Shown: piece by piece, positions 1 to 7,910 of the stretch
How positions within the stretch are numbered: the first letter of the stretch is position 1
How the letters are laid out: every line of letters begins with the position of its first letter
NCBI GenBank assembly: GCA_027308685.1
Contig: DAIDEE010000043.1
Coordinates: forward strand, 1 to 35,930
DNA: 35,930 nt
Direction: 5' to 3'
Source: Acidocella sp.
Lineage (GTDB): Bacteria; Pseudomonadota; Alphaproteobacteria; Acetobacterales; Acetobacteraceae
The notes under the pieces: model-generated
The model's input: only the letters and a program-made list of their open reading frames with translations
What the model was told of the DNA's origin: nothing
Databases searched by the model: none
Translations under genes and position numbers: made by a program

Positions 1-92
1 GCCGACGCAACACGAGACGACGCCGCTACAAGCGCACCACCCGCAGCAGCAGCTCCAAATTTAAACATCTTACGACGACTAGCTTGCGCCAT
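1..92 (-). CDS. N-terminus of a Tat-exported protein (partial)
   Basis: Only the first 30 or so codons are in the window, reading leftward from an ATG at 90-92. A GGGGGA ribosome binding site lies about 9 bases upstream of the start. The peptide begins MAQASRRKMFKFG and continues into an alanine/glycine-rich hydrophobic stretch. This is the layout of a twin-arginine (Tat) signal: SRRKMFK followed by a short h-region. Tat substrates are folded, often cofactor-bearing periplasmic proteins. The mature domain lies outside the window, so the function cannot be named. It lies downstream of, and on the same strand as, the ArsR and thiol-disulfide genes, with 115 bases between, so it may belong to the same regulon. 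Confidence 0.7.
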   Translation of the reverse strand, partial: MAQASRRKMFKFGAAAAGGALVAASSRVAS

Positions 93-207
93 CTTCGATC
101 TTCCCCCGTAATCAAAATTTATACGAAAACACTTGGTGAAAAAACCTAAGTATTCCCTCAGAAGTTTTTAAATTATATCAACCTTGTCATGCCGGAATAA
201 TTGACTG

Positions 208-855
208 TCAAGGTGCTTTTCCAACGGTTGTAAGCGCTTTTTTTTGCTGCTTTGCACGCACCATCGCCACGACACTGACCATATCATCATAACCCAGCGC
301 TCCCTGCACAAAAATTGGACCAACGAATAATGCTGGAATTCCATCCAAGTTCAGCCTGGCACCGCGATCAAGGTTTCTCGAAATATGCTGCGCCACAGCA
401 TCACCATTCATATCAAATTGCATCTGCGACCAGTCCAGCGACAATTTCACCGCCTCAGCCTGCACCGCATCAAGTGTTGGCGGCGCCACTTCGGTCATTA
501 AGAACTTTCTGAAAGATTCATATTTACCTTGCAATTGCGCCGCAAACAGCGCCTGCGTGCCCAGCTGGCTGGGCGCTCCCAAAATCGGGTAATCTACCGG
601 CACGTAACGAATGCCTGGGTCCGCTGCCAGCAACTTATCCAACCATACATCCATTGCCCGACAAGGTGGACACCGAATATCGTAAAAATCAACAACAGTG
701 ACATCACCTTTGGGATTGCCAAGAATCGGATCATCCGGGCGGACCAATGACGACGCAGTTGGCGTGGTCTCCGCATGGGCAACCCCTGCACTGAACAACG
801 CCGCCAGCCCCAGACAAAAACTTCTGCGCTGCAAAATGAGCGAAGGCACCTTCAC
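208..855 (-). CDS. Exported DsbA-like thiol-disulfide oxidoreductase
   Basis: The 215-residue protein has an N-terminal signal with twin arginines (QRRSFCLG, residues 9-16), a hydrophobic core and a likely cleavage after AHA (residue 28). A thioredoxin-fold domain follows. The redox motif is C62-P-P-C65 within DIRCPPCRAMD, and a cis-Pro loop occurs in the segment DGIPALFVG near residues 170-178. CPPC is typical of disulfide reductases and DsbA/DsbG/SoxW-like proteins rather than the CPHC of classic DsbA. It probably handles protein or small-molecule thiols in the periplasm. The start is a GTG whose bases overlap the stop of the ArsR gene (GTGA), so the two are co-transcribed and probably translationally coupled. 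Family assignment is firm; the partner is unknown. Confidence 0.88.
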   Translation of the reverse strand: MKVPSLILQRRSFCLGLAALFSAGVAHAETTPTASSLVRPDDPILGNPKGDVTVVDFYDIRCPPCRAMDVWLDKLLAADPGIRYVPVDYPILGAPSQLGTQALFAAQLQGKYESFRKFLMTEVAPPTLDAVQAEAVKLSLDWSQMQFDMNGDAVAQHISRNLDRGARLNLDGIPALFVGPIFVQGALGYDDMVSVVAMVRAKQQKKALTTVGKAP

Positions 856-1271
856 AATGAGTTTGCCTTATTGTCCAACCCACCGATCATCGCAAACCGC
901 GCGGCACCTGCAGCCACTTTAACCTGAGAGGGCGCTGCAAAGCCGGCTTCCGAATCCTCACGTCCCGCGACAACTTGCAGTAAATTCACTAATTTCTGCA
1001 CCCGCTCGCCTCGCAAACGGTAGAAAACTGCTTTGCCTTCACGCCGCGCCACCAAGGCGTTGACAGCACGCAGCTCCGCAAGCTGCTGGGACAAATTCGG
1101 TTGCCCAATATGCAAAGCTGCATCGATCTCTGCCACCGAACGCTCGCCGGTTATCAAGAGATTTAAAATTGCGAGCCGGGTTCCATTCGCCAGCACGCGC
1201 AGCATTGAAACCGTCCGTGCAACTGTCGCGGTATCTACGGAAGTCCCTCCGCCATCAACCATGACAGACAC
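852..1271 (-). CDS. ArsR/SmtB-family winged-helix regulator (BigR-like, no cysteines)
   Basis: This 139-residue protein has the ArsR fold. The dimer helix ends in RLAILNLL, followed by GERSVAEID, the recognition helix GQPNLSQQLAELR, and the wing RREGKAVFYRL. The sequence resembles the sulfide/persulfide repressors BigR, SqrR and YgaV. Their two sensor cysteines are absent, however: there is no cysteine anywhere in the protein, and the equivalent positions read ILNLL and QKLVN. A C-terminal tail of about 40 residues contains GAARFAMI, which recurs in the second ArsR protein at 8643-9041. The start is a GTG with AGGA six bases upstream; an internal ATG at 1260-1262 lacks such a site. It overlaps the downstream thiol-disulfide gene by four bases. 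It probably represses its own operon, but the signal is unknown. Confidence 0.9.
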   Translation of the reverse strand: MSVMVDGGGTSVDTATVARTVSMLRVLANGTRLAILNLLITGERSVAEIDAALHIGQPNLSQQLAELRAVNALVARREGKAVFYRLRGERVQKLVNLLQVVAGREDSEAGFAAPSQVKVAAGAARFAMIGGLDNKANSL

Positions 1272-1561
1272 CCGTTCCTAATTCGGACATGGCTCCCAAG
1301 GAGCCAATAAAAACCAATAATAACAACAGACTATCCTCAAAATGGCGGCATTATTATACCTTTACCTTTAATACTATACACGATTATATTATATTTGTAA
1401 GTGTATATTGCCAATAAAAAATATTAAAATATGCCCGGCATACTTGCGTTGACAGAATATATGATTCGACTGAACACTCTGTTTAACGTCATTAAACCAA
1501 TAAATTTTAGCAAAAATTAAAACGCTGAAGTCAACAAACTTTGAGAAAAATAGGGGGATAT
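1272..1561. promoter_or_regulatory. AT-rich divergent promoter region
   Basis: This 290-base gap separates the minus-strand ArsR gene from the plus-strand DsrE-like gene, so it must hold both promoters. It is strongly AT-rich between about 1330 and 1440. TATATT occurs at 1385-1390, 1390-1395 and 1404-1409, the last two separated by eight bases that include TGTAAGT. TGTAAGT also occurs in the other ArsR-associated divergent promoter, at 7950-7956. A TTGACA hexamer lies at 1449-1454, but no convincing -10 box is placed correctly behind it. No open reading frame here looks real. The operator suggestion is inference. Confidence 0.4.
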
Positions 1562-2056
1562 ATGTTCAGTTATCTAATTCGTCTAACTATGTGTGTGATG
1601 TTCATTTGCGCCATTGGCATCTCCAGGCCGGCATATGCGAATGTATCGATGCTCGATAATTTTGATTACGCCCATCCGGCATTCAAAAATTCCATGCCAT
1701 TTGCGACCGTGCATCTCGTCATTCAGGTTAGTCAGGACGACCCCGCTCTGTGGAATTTGGCGTTAAATAATGCGCAAAATGTGCAAGATTATTTTGGCGC
1801 TCAGAAAGTTCAGGTTGTCGTTGTGGCTTACGGCCCCGGACTCAAGATGTTGATCGCCGGCAGCCCCGTTGCAGAACGCTTGGCAACGCTTGACCAGGAA
1901 GGCGTTGAATTCGACGCCTGTCACGTCACCATGTTGGGTATTGAACGTGCTACCGGCCACCTGCCCGTGCTTGTACCATCGGCAGTCATTGTTCCTGGCG
2001 GAATTGTGCGGATTATGCAGCTTGAGTCACATGGATTTGAGTATATCAAGCCTTGA
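1562..2056 (+). CDS. Exported DsrE/DsrF-like sulfur-relay family protein
   Basis: The 164-residue protein has a signal peptide ending near AYA (residues 25-27) and then a DsrE-type alpha/beta domain. Diagnostic segments are VQVVVVAYGPGLKMLI, followed by a GVEFDAC strand with a single mature-part cysteine (C120), and the C-terminal PGGIVRIMQLESHGFEY. DsrE-fold proteins bind or relay sulfur on a conserved cysteine; most are cytoplasmic, but exported single-domain versions exist in sulfur-metabolising bacteria. I chose the ATG at 1562 because an AGGGGG ribosome site lies about five bases upstream; an in-frame TTG at 1541 has none and would precede the signal peptide. The gene is divergent from the ArsR gene and followed by a terminator, so it is monocistronic. 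Family is well supported, substrate unknown. Confidence 0.82.
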   Translation: MFSYLIRLTMCVMFICAIGISRPAYANVSMLDNFDYAHPAFKNSMPFATVHLVIQVSQDDPALWNLALNNAQNVQDYFGAQKVQVVVVAYGPGLKMLIAGSPVAERLATLDQEGVEFDACHVTMLGIERATGHLPVLVPSAVIVPGGIVRIMQLESHGFEYIKP

Positions 2057-2070
2057 AGCAGTAACTACAT

Positions 2071-2120
2071 AAACCCCACTGGGTTCTGTCGGTTATCGAT
2101 TGAGCCCGGTGGTTTTTTTT
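2071..2120 (+). terminator. Rho-independent terminator of the DsrE-like gene
   Basis: An AAACC(CC)ACTGGGTTC arm at 2071-2086 pairs, with two GU pairs and a CC bulge, with GAGCCCGGTGGTTT ending near 2114. It is followed directly by a run of T residues (2113-2120). It starts 14 bases after the DsrE-like stop. Its position also rules out an in-frame start at 2100 for the methyltransferase, because that codon lies inside the hairpin. Confidence 0.8.
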
Positions 2121-2168
2121 GGGTTATACAATGGCCAGTATTTTTCAGGTAAGCTTGAAAGCGCGCAC

Positions 2169-2774
2169 ATGAAACAAGATGTCTGGAACCGACGCTACGC
2201 TGTCGACGAGTATATTTTTGGTACCGAACCTAGTGATATACTAAGTAAAAATTCTGATTTATTTCAATCCGGGGAGCGCGCGTTAGCAATCGCCGACGGT
2301 GAAGGCCGCAACGGTGTTTATCTGGCGAGTTTGGGGTTGCAGGTAACCAGTTTTGATATTTCAGAGGTTGCCATCCAAAAAGCCAAAAAACTGGCGGCAC
2401 AGCAACGGGTTGAGCTGACAATCCTCGAAAGCGATATTGAATCATGGCATTGGGAGTCCGCAGCGTTCGATGCTGTGATTGGTGTCTTTTTCCAGTTTCT
2501 CGACCCTGCTGCCCGGGCGGATGCTTTTGCTGGGATGATGACCACCCTGAAGCCCGGTGGGTTGGTGTTTTTACGCGGCTATACGCCCAAGCAACTGGAT
2601 TATAAAACTGGTGGTCCCTCGACCGTAGAAAATCTCTATACACCTGAATTGCTAACGAACGCGTTTCTGGGCTTTGAAATTTTACAACTTGCTGCACATG
2701 AAGTTATGCTGAATGAAGGGCCGCGCCATAATGGTATGAGCGCCTTTGTCGATTTTATCGCCCGCAAACCATGA
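2169..2774 (+). CDS. Class I SAM-dependent methyltransferase (TehB/thiopurine-type)
   Basis: The 201-residue protein starts MKQDVWNRRYAVDEYIFGTEP. The W-x-x-RY...FGTEP entry is typical of TehB-, UbiE- and thiopurine-methyltransferase-like small-molecule methyltransferases. Motif I is degenerate (ALAIADGEGRNGVYLASLG), giving the SAM-binding loop GEGRNG, with the acidic residue of motif II in VTSFDIS. Motif IV is FDAVIGVFFQF, and LKPGGLVFLRGY matches the post-I/VI strand. Relatives methylate tellurite, selenite, thiols or other small toxic anions; the actual substrate here is unknown. The start was placed at 2169 because the upstream in-frame codons lie in the terminator of the preceding gene. 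It is convergent with the cytochrome bd operon, leaving only 11 bases between stops. Confidence 0.85.
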   Translation: MKQDVWNRRYAVDEYIFGTEPSDILSKNSDLFQSGERALAIADGEGRNGVYLASLGLQVTSFDISEVAIQKAKKLAAQQRVELTILESDIESWHWESAAFDAVIGVFFQFLDPAARADAFAGMMTTLKPGGLVFLRGYTPKQLDYKTGGPSTVENLYTPELLTNAFLGFEILQLAAHEVMLNEGPRHNGMSAFVDFIARKP

Positions 2775-2785
2775 AATTATCAATT

Positions 2786-3844
2786 TTAGTGGTAATGTGA
2801 ACCCGGTTCAATTTTACCTCGGAAAATATAATAAGCAAAAATATTATACGTAATAATGATTGGGATCATCACCAGGAGCCCGGGCAACAGGAACTCGAGG
2901 CTCACCTGAGGGGCAGCTGCTTGCCAAATATTTATCGATGGCGGGATGATCATCGGAAAGATGCTGTAGCCCAAACCGCCAAATGAAACCACGAAGAATC
3001 CCAACCCGCATAGAAAAGGAATTTTATCGTGATGTGCGACATGGCCGTTACGCAAATGCGTGAAGAAAACATAGCCAAGGACCAGCACCGACAATGGCGC
3101 CACCGCCGTAGGAAATATCCTGGGCCAGTCAAACCAGCGATGGAAATATGATGCATCGGATAGCGGCGACCAGATACCGACAATGCCGAAAATAACAAGC
3201 ATCGCAATGCCGAGAGTTTTGGCGTAGCCACGCATATCTTGCTGTAACTGCCCCGAAGCTCGCCAGATGATCCAGGTTGCGCCGAGCATCGCATAGCCAA
3301 TTACCACGGCGAAACCACAGAAAACAGCAAACGGCGTTAGCCAGCTAAATACGCCCCCCGCGTACGCGCGGTTGACCACCGGGGTACCGTGCATCAGCCC
3401 GCCCAATATCGCACCCTGGCAAAATGCCGCCACCAATGAACCGCCCAAAAATGCCCGGTCCCACAGGTCTCGTAATTGTTCAGTGTGGGCCCGGAAACGA
3501 AATTCAAAGGCAGCACCTCTGAAAATCAATCCCATCAACATTAAAATAATCAGCGGATATACCGCCGGTAAAATGACCGCGTAGGCCAACGGAAAGGCAC
3601 CGTACAAGGTGCTGCCGCCTAATACCAGCCAGGTTTCGTTGCCATCCCAAACCGGCGCGATGGAATTGACCATGATGTCGCGGTTAGTTTTATCGCGCTC
3701 GACCGCAAACAGGATCCCGATGCCCAGGTCGAAACCATCAAGGATAACATACATCAAAATGATGAAGGCCATGATGACCGCAAACGCCACTGGCATGAGT
3801 GGCGCGCCGGGGGGAACCAACCCAAAGGTTAACGTGGAGAGCAT
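2786..3844 (-). CDS. cydB: Cytochrome bd ubiquinol oxidase subunit II
   Basis: This 352-residue polytopic protein begins its conserved core at MPVAFAVIMAFIILMYVILD. It continues with the family signature GFDLGIGILF and the segment PVWDGNETWLVLGG near residues 65-78, both hallmarks of CydB/CioB. About eight or nine hydrophobic segments follow. Subunit II pairs with CydA to form the cytochrome bd quinol oxidase of the inner membrane, which reduces oxygen to water without pumping protons. The gene begins two bases after the cydA stop and is the last gene of the six-gene sulfide operon. No CydX-like small ORF was seen behind it. Confidence 0.96.
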   Translation of the reverse strand: MLSTLTFGLVPPGAPLMPVAFAVIMAFIILMYVILDGFDLGIGILFAVERDKTNRDIMVNSIAPVWDGNETWLVLGGSTLYGAFPLAYAVILPAVYPLIILMLMGLIFRGAAFEFRFRAHTEQLRDLWDRAFLGGSLVAAFCQGAILGGLMHGTPVVNRAYAGGVFSWLTPFAVFCGFAVVIGYAMLGATWIIWRASGQLQQDMRGYAKTLGIAMLVIFGIVGIWSPLSDASYFHRWFDWPRIFPTAVAPLSVLVLGYVFFTHLRNGHVAHHDKIPFLCGLGFFVVSFGGLGYSIFPMIIPPSINIWQAAAPQVSLEFLLPGLLVMIPIIITYNIFAYYIFRGKIEPGSHYH

Positions 3845-3846
3845 GA

Positions 3847-5265
3847 TTATTCCGCCGGTGCGGGGTTGATCGGTGAATGGCCCCCCACCAAGCCATGGCT
3901 GCGCAGCGGGGCTTCGTCAGATGGGAAGGATTCGTTCAATTCTGGCTCCTTTGCCATCATTTTTAGGACATAGATAATACCACTGCCAAAAACCAGAGTA
4001 TAAATTACGATGATCACCGCGAAGGATGTTATCACCTCCGGTAGCGTAATCGGGGAGGCGCTTTGTGCGGTGGTCAGCAGCCCATAAACAGTCCACGGCT
4101 GGCGGCCGGTTTCGGTTGTGGTCCAGCCCATGACAATAGCGATAAAGCCGGCCGGGGCCATCGCCATGGTAAGGACATGGAACCATCTGGTCTCATAGAG
4201 GGTACGCTTATAGCGCAACCACAGGCTAAGCAGCCCCAGGCCGAACATCGCGAACCCAAGTGCCACCATAATGCGGAATGAGAAAAATTCGACATCCACA
4301 ACCGGCCATTGATCCTTCGGCCAGGCGTCGAGGCCTTTCACGATGCCATTCCAATGATGGGTTAAAATCAGCGAGCCTAGATGTGGTATTGCGACATCGT
4401 ACAACAACTTGCCTTGCGCGACATCAGGGACCCCAAACAGGTGCAGCGCCTGTACGCCGGTTGTAAAATCACCCTCCATGCCGGCAATTTTGGCCGGCTG
4501 ATACATCAATGTGTTGTCGCCCTGCGTATCACCTGCCAAAATTTGTAGTGGTGTTACAATCGCAGCCATCCAAAGCGCCATTGAAAAGAACAGGCGCGTG
4601 ACGGCGTTTTTGTTGTTACGCCTTAAATGATACGCACCGACACCGCCTACCATAAACGCGGTGGCCAGGTAGCTCGCCATGATCATGTGTACCCAGCGAT
4701 AAGGTGCTGAAGGAGAGAAGATGATCGCGATCCAATCCTGTGGGATGAACTGGCCATTGGCGCCCATGATTGTGCCTTGTGGCGTTTGCATCCAGGAGTT
4801 TGCGGCAAGTATCCAGGTTGCCGATATCAGCGTGCCGATGGAGACCAAGCAGGTCGAAACAAAATGCAGCTTAGGGCCTACCCGCTGCAGCCCAAACAAC
4901 ATGATGCCCAAAAACCCGGCTTCCAGGAAAAATGCGGTTAACGTTTCATACGACAGCAGCGGCCCCAGCACCGGGCCCACCTTATCAGCATAGCCACCCC
5001 AATTGGCGCCTACCTCATAGGCCATCACCAAACCGGAGACGACGCCGATGGCAAAGATCATCGCAAAGATTTTCAGCCAATATTTATAGGCGTCGAAATA
5101 CACCGGCTGTTTGGTCCATAGCCAGGCACCTTCCAAAACCGCCAGAAAGCTCGCAAGGCCAATCGAGAAAGCCGGAAAGATAATATGAAACGCGATGACA
5201 AACCCAAACTGTGCGCGTGCAACGTCGATCGCCGATGGCGACGACAAATAAGCGAGGACCGGCAT
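3847..5265 (-). CDS. cydA: Cytochrome bd ubiquinol oxidase subunit I (short Q-loop, CIO type)
   Basis: The 472-residue protein matches CydA/CioA. Heme ligands are visible as H27 in GFVIAFHIIFPAFSIG, a histidine in YRWVHMIMASY, and a methionine in FRIMVALGFAMFG. The quinol-site motif GRQPW is present (TETGRQPWTVYG). The protein is about 50 residues shorter than E. coli CydA, because the Q-loop C-terminal insertion is missing. This places it in the cyanide-insensitive (CIO) group. Bd oxidases are resistant to sulfide and cyanide, which poison heme-copper oxidases, so its placement behind persulfide-detoxifying genes is functionally coherent. A GAGGT ribosome site precedes the ATG, and 26 bases separate it from tauE. 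Confidence 0.96.
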   Translation of the reverse strand: MPVLAYLSSPSAIDVARAQFGFVIAFHIIFPAFSIGLASFLAVLEGAWLWTKQPVYFDAYKYWLKIFAMIFAIGVVSGLVMAYEVGANWGGYADKVGPVLGPLLSYETLTAFFLEAGFLGIMLFGLQRVGPKLHFVSTCLVSIGTLISATWILAANSWMQTPQGTIMGANGQFIPQDWIAIIFSPSAPYRWVHMIMASYLATAFMVGGVGAYHLRRNNKNAVTRLFFSMALWMAAIVTPLQILAGDTQGDNTLMYQPAKIAGMEGDFTTGVQALHLFGVPDVAQGKLLYDVAIPHLGSLILTHHWNGIVKGLDAWPKDQWPVVDVEFFSFRIMVALGFAMFGLGLLSLWLRYKRTLYETRWFHVLTMAMAPAGFIAIVMGWTTTETGRQPWTVYGLLTTAQSASPITLPEVITSFAVIIVIYTLVFGSGIIYVLKMMAKEPELNESFPSDEAPLRSHGLVGGHSPINPAPAE

Positions 5266-5291
5266 GGTATTACCTCAAAAAAATTAAAAAC

Positions 5292-6086
5292 TCAGAGCAA
5301 CGCGGGCAGACTGCGAAACAGCATGTATCCGGCGACAACAAAAATTAGCACGGCAAACACCGTTGTCAGGCGGCCGGTTTTACCAGCCAGACGTTTGGCA
5401 ATACGGGTGCCAAACAAACTGCCAAAAACGCCGCCCAAAATAAACACCAGCGCCAGATTCCAATCAACCAAACCAGAGAGGGCATAGTTGATGGAGGTGG
5501 TTAAACCAAACGCCGTAACCGCAACCAGCGATGTACCGACAGCATTTAAGATAGGCATACCCGTGGAAGCGACAAGTCCGGGAACAATGAGAAATCCACC
5601 ACCGATTCCAAAAAAACCTGAGAATAATCCTGTACTCAGGCCGAACGCCAAAACTTTTGGCGCCTTTTCACGGTTACATTGTGCGCCAGGAGTTCCAGGG
5701 TTGCGCCGGCCGCGCAGCATCAAAACACCGACCACCAGCATCACCAAAGCAAACAAAAATAGTAATTTTTGGCCGTTGAAGGCTTTGCCAGCACTCGAGC
5801 CCAGCATCGCCCCCACAATTCCGGCGGCGGCGTACATGCCGCCACAACGCCACTTCACATTTTGGGCCTTGGCATGGTTGAGCAGGCCAATCGCCGCATT
5901 GGCCGCTACCGCCAGAGCGCTGGTGCCGATGGCGATGTGCGGGCTTTTCACCCCGACCAGATAAACCATCAGCGGCACTGCCAAAATCGAGCCGCCACCA
6001 CCAACCAACCCCAACGTAAAGCCGACCAGCACGCCCGAAAAACCGCCTAAAATATATTGTAATATGTCCAAAGCGGGCGGGCTCAT
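5292..6086 (-). CDS. TauE/SafE-family sulfite (organosulfur) exporter
   Basis: The 264-residue membrane protein has two homologous halves, each opening with a glycine-rich loop: GFTLGLVGGGGSILAVPLMVY near residue 25 and GFFGIGGGFLIVPGLV near residue 160. This is the TauE/SafE (DUF81) signature, with about eight transmembrane segments. Members export sulfite, sulfoacetate or related sulfur anions. In BigR-regulated operons a TauE protein is thought to remove the sulfite produced by persulfide dioxygenase. That fits here: the gene sits in the same operon as the dioxygenase and its ATG overlaps the preceding transporter stop by four bases (ATGA). Confidence 0.93.
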   Translation of the reverse strand: MSPPALDILQYILGGFSGVLVGFTLGLVGGGGSILAVPLMVYLVGVKSPHIAIGTSALAVAANAAIGLLNHAKAQNVKWRCGGMYAAAGIVGAMLGSSAGKAFNGQKLLFLFALVMLVVGVLMLRGRRNPGTPGAQCNREKAPKVLAFGLSTGLFSGFFGIGGGFLIVPGLVASTGMPILNAVGTSLVAVTAFGLTTSINYALSGLVDWNLALVFILGGVFGSLFGTRIAKRLAGKTGRLTTVFAVLIFVVAGYMLFRSLPALL

Positions 6087-6550
6087 TGGGTCTCGGTCTC
6101 GGCCGCCACGCGCAGTGCGGTGAGGTAGGGTATTGCCATGCGGCAGCCGCGATATAACAGCATGCCGCCGAACATGGCACCTACAAACAGCAAGGCCGGC
6201 CTTGGGTGAATCGCCAGATCAGCAATGGCGGGGCCAGGGCACAACCCTACAATCCCCCAGCCAAAGCCGAAAATTGCAGCACCGCCGAAGAGTTTCATGT
6301 CCAACCGGCTGGTGCCGGGCAGGTCAAACAATGGTGCCACCAGAGGCTTGGTGAGTTTCCGCTTGATCCACCAGGCCACCACCATTGGGATAAGCGCGCC
6401 CCCCATGACAAACGCCAAAGTCGGGTCCCAGTGACCAGCAACATCCAGAAACGCCCGTACCCGCTCAGGGTCTGCCATACCGGAGATCGCCAGCCCGGCG
6501 CCGAATAAAGTGCCTGCCACCAGGGCGACGACGGTTTGCGGGTTCACCAT
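6083..6550 (-). CDS. YeeE/YedE half-transporter, second subunit (PmpB-like)
   Basis: The 155-residue membrane protein starts MVNPQTVVALVAGTLFGAGLAISGM, carries WDPTLAFVMGGAL, and ends with GFGWGIVGLCPGPAI. GxxxGLCPGP is a signature of the YeeE/YedE sulfur-transport family (DUF6691 half). Full-length relatives such as E. coli YeeE/TsuA take up thiosulfate; split pairs named PmpA/PmpB are linked to persulfide- and thiosulfate-responsive operons. I placed the start at 6550 because GGAG lies five bases upstream and the preceding in-frame sequence is the other subunit read in a shifted frame. It overlaps the first subunit by seven bases and tauE by four. Confidence 0.9.
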   Translation of the reverse strand: MVNPQTVVALVAGTLFGAGLAISGMADPERVRAFLDVAGHWDPTLAFVMGGALIPMVVAWWIKRKLTKPLVAPLFDLPGTSRLDMKLFGGAAIFGFGWGIVGLCPGPAIADLAIHPRPALLFVGAMFGGMLLYRGCRMAIPYLTALRVAAETETQ

Positions 6551-6987
6551 ACCACTCCGAAGCAGCGCATCACAGCCACTGTGGCAACGCCTGCCCCCAT
6601 AAAGGTGAGCGTGGCCGCGATTGAGCGCACCGAGAGGCGCGACATGCCGCACACCCCGTGGCCGCTGGTGCAGCCCGCACCCATCTGGGTGCCAAAGCCA
6701 ACCGCCAACCCCCCGGCGACGATCAGCAACGATGACCCAGGAAAACACGCCACCACCTGTCCGCGCCACGTCGCCACAATCAAGCTGCCCAATGGCAGAC
6801 CCAGAATAAACGCTGCCGCCACCGCGTAGGGTGCTGATGACATGCCAACCCCCGCCACCCGGGCGGCCAAGCCGCTCACCCCTGCAATCCGACCATCCAC
6901 CAGCAGCATAATGGCCGATGCCAACCCGATCATCAGGCCGCCGGCTAATCCCGCCAGCGGCATGGCATGTGCAAACACCGCCGTCAC
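6544..6987 (-). CDS. YeeE/YedE half-transporter, first subunit (PmpA-like)
   Basis: The 147-residue membrane protein has four or so hydrophobic segments. Its core motif near residue 105 is GAGCTSGHGVCGMSRLS. This cysteine-containing loop is the conserved sulfur-binding element of the YeeE/YedE family, in which cysteines in the channel relay thiosulfate or persulfide sulfur. With the overlapping second half it should form one complete transporter. The GTG start overlaps the dioxygenase stop (GTGA), so translation is probably coupled. The order dioxygenase, PmpA, PmpB, TauE matches the BigR operons of Xylella and Agrobacterium. Confidence 0.9.
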   Translation of the reverse strand: MTAVFAHAMPLAGLAGGLMIGLASAIMLLVDGRIAGVSGLAARVAGVGMSSAPYAVAAAFILGLPLGSLIVATWRGQVVACFPGSSLLIVAGGLAVGFGTQMGAGCTSGHGVCGMSRLSVRSIAATLTFMGAGVATVAVMRCFGVVW

Positions 6988-7910
6988 AACGCGTTCAACG
7001 GCAGCTTGAGATAGCGTGTGCCGTTCGCCTCGGGCGGCGGCAAGTGTCCGGCCCGGATATTGACCTGGACAGAGGGCAGGATCAGTTTTGGCATCCCCAA
7101 AGTAGCATCACGGGCATTACGCATGGCGCAAAAAGCATCCTCACTGATGCCGTCATGGGCATGGACATTCCCTGTGCGCTCGGCACCCACTGTGGTCTCC
7201 CACACGTAATCGTCGCGGCCCGGTGCCTTATAATCATGGCACAACAGCAGCCGGGTATCCTCAGGCAGGGCCAGCAGGCGCCGGATGGAGCGATAGAGCT
7301 GGCCAGCATCGCCACCAGGAAAATCCGCGCGGGCGGTGCCGAAGTCGGGCATGAACAGCGTATCGCCGGTGAACACCACGTCGCCGATTACATAGGCCAA
7401 ATCCGCCGGGGTATGGCCTGGCACATGTAGCGCCATCGCCGGAATGTCGCCGATGGCAAATTTGTGGCCATCTTCAAATAGCCAGTCAAATTCCGAGCCA
7501 TCGCGTGCAAATTCGGTACCGAGATTGAAAATTTTGCCAAACACCGCCTGCACAGTGATGATTTCACGGCCAATCGCCAAGGCCCCGCCACATTGCTGCT
7601 GAATGTAGGGAGCGGCGGAGAGGTGGTCGGCGTGGGCGTGGGTTTCCAGCAACCACTCGAGGGTAATGCCGGTTGTTCGCACGTAGGCGATCAGCATATC
7701 GGCCGATTTTGTGCTGGTTCGGCCTGATGCCGCATCAAAATCCAACACGCTGTCAATCACCGCCCCTTGCATGGTCACTGGGTCGTGGATCACATGGCTG
7801 GCGGTGTTCGTGGCCTCGTCGAAAAAACTCTTCACGATACCAGATGGTAGTCGCGAAGCCCGGGATTCAAAAATTTGTTGCGTTGCGGCCATCAAATTCG
7901 GGTCGGCCAT
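6984..7910 (-). CDS. blh: Blh/ETHE1-type persulfide dioxygenase (beta-lactamase-fold)
   Basis: The 308-residue protein has the metallo-beta-lactamase fold with the metal motif THAHADH (H91, H93, D95, H96). Further ligand regions are HVPGHTPADLAYV, GDTLFMPDFGTARADFPGG and LCHDYKAPGRDDYVWET. The GTARADFPGG and CHDY segments are characteristic of ETHE1/Blh enzymes, which use one iron to oxidise glutathione persulfide to sulfite. No rhodanese domain is fused. The ATG is preceded by GAGG six bases upstream. It is the promoter-proximal gene of the operon. Sulfite produced here could be exported by the TauE gene in the same operon. Confidence 0.94.
   Translation of the reverse strand: MADPNLMAATQQIFESRASRLPSGIVKSFFDEATNTASHVIHDPVTMQGAVIDSVLDFDAASGRTSTKSADMLIAYVRTTGITLEWLLETHAHADHLSAAPYIQQQCGGALAIGREIITVQAVFGKIFNLGTEFARDGSEFDWLFEDGHKFAIGDIPAMALHVPGHTPADLAYVIGDVVFTGDTLFMPDFGTARADFPGGDAGQLYRSIRRLLALPEDTRLLLCHDYKAPGRDDYVWETTVGAERTGNVHAHDGISEDAFCAMRNARDATLGMPKLILPSVQVNIRAGHLPPPEANGTRYLKLPLNAL

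Noticed and set aside
181-214. ACCTTG/CAAGGT inverted repeat at the end of the thiol-disulfide gene as terminator
   Set aside because: The stem is interrupted, overlaps the coding end, and has no T-run; support is too weak to list.
2100-2168. Longer N-terminus for the methyltransferase starting at 2100
   Set aside because: The codon lies within the terminator hairpin of the previous gene and the added residues do not resemble the family; start set to 2169.
6551-6769. Longer N-terminus for the second YeeE half-transporter
   Set aside because: This is the out-of-frame reading of the first half-transporter; GGAG precedes the ATG at 6550.
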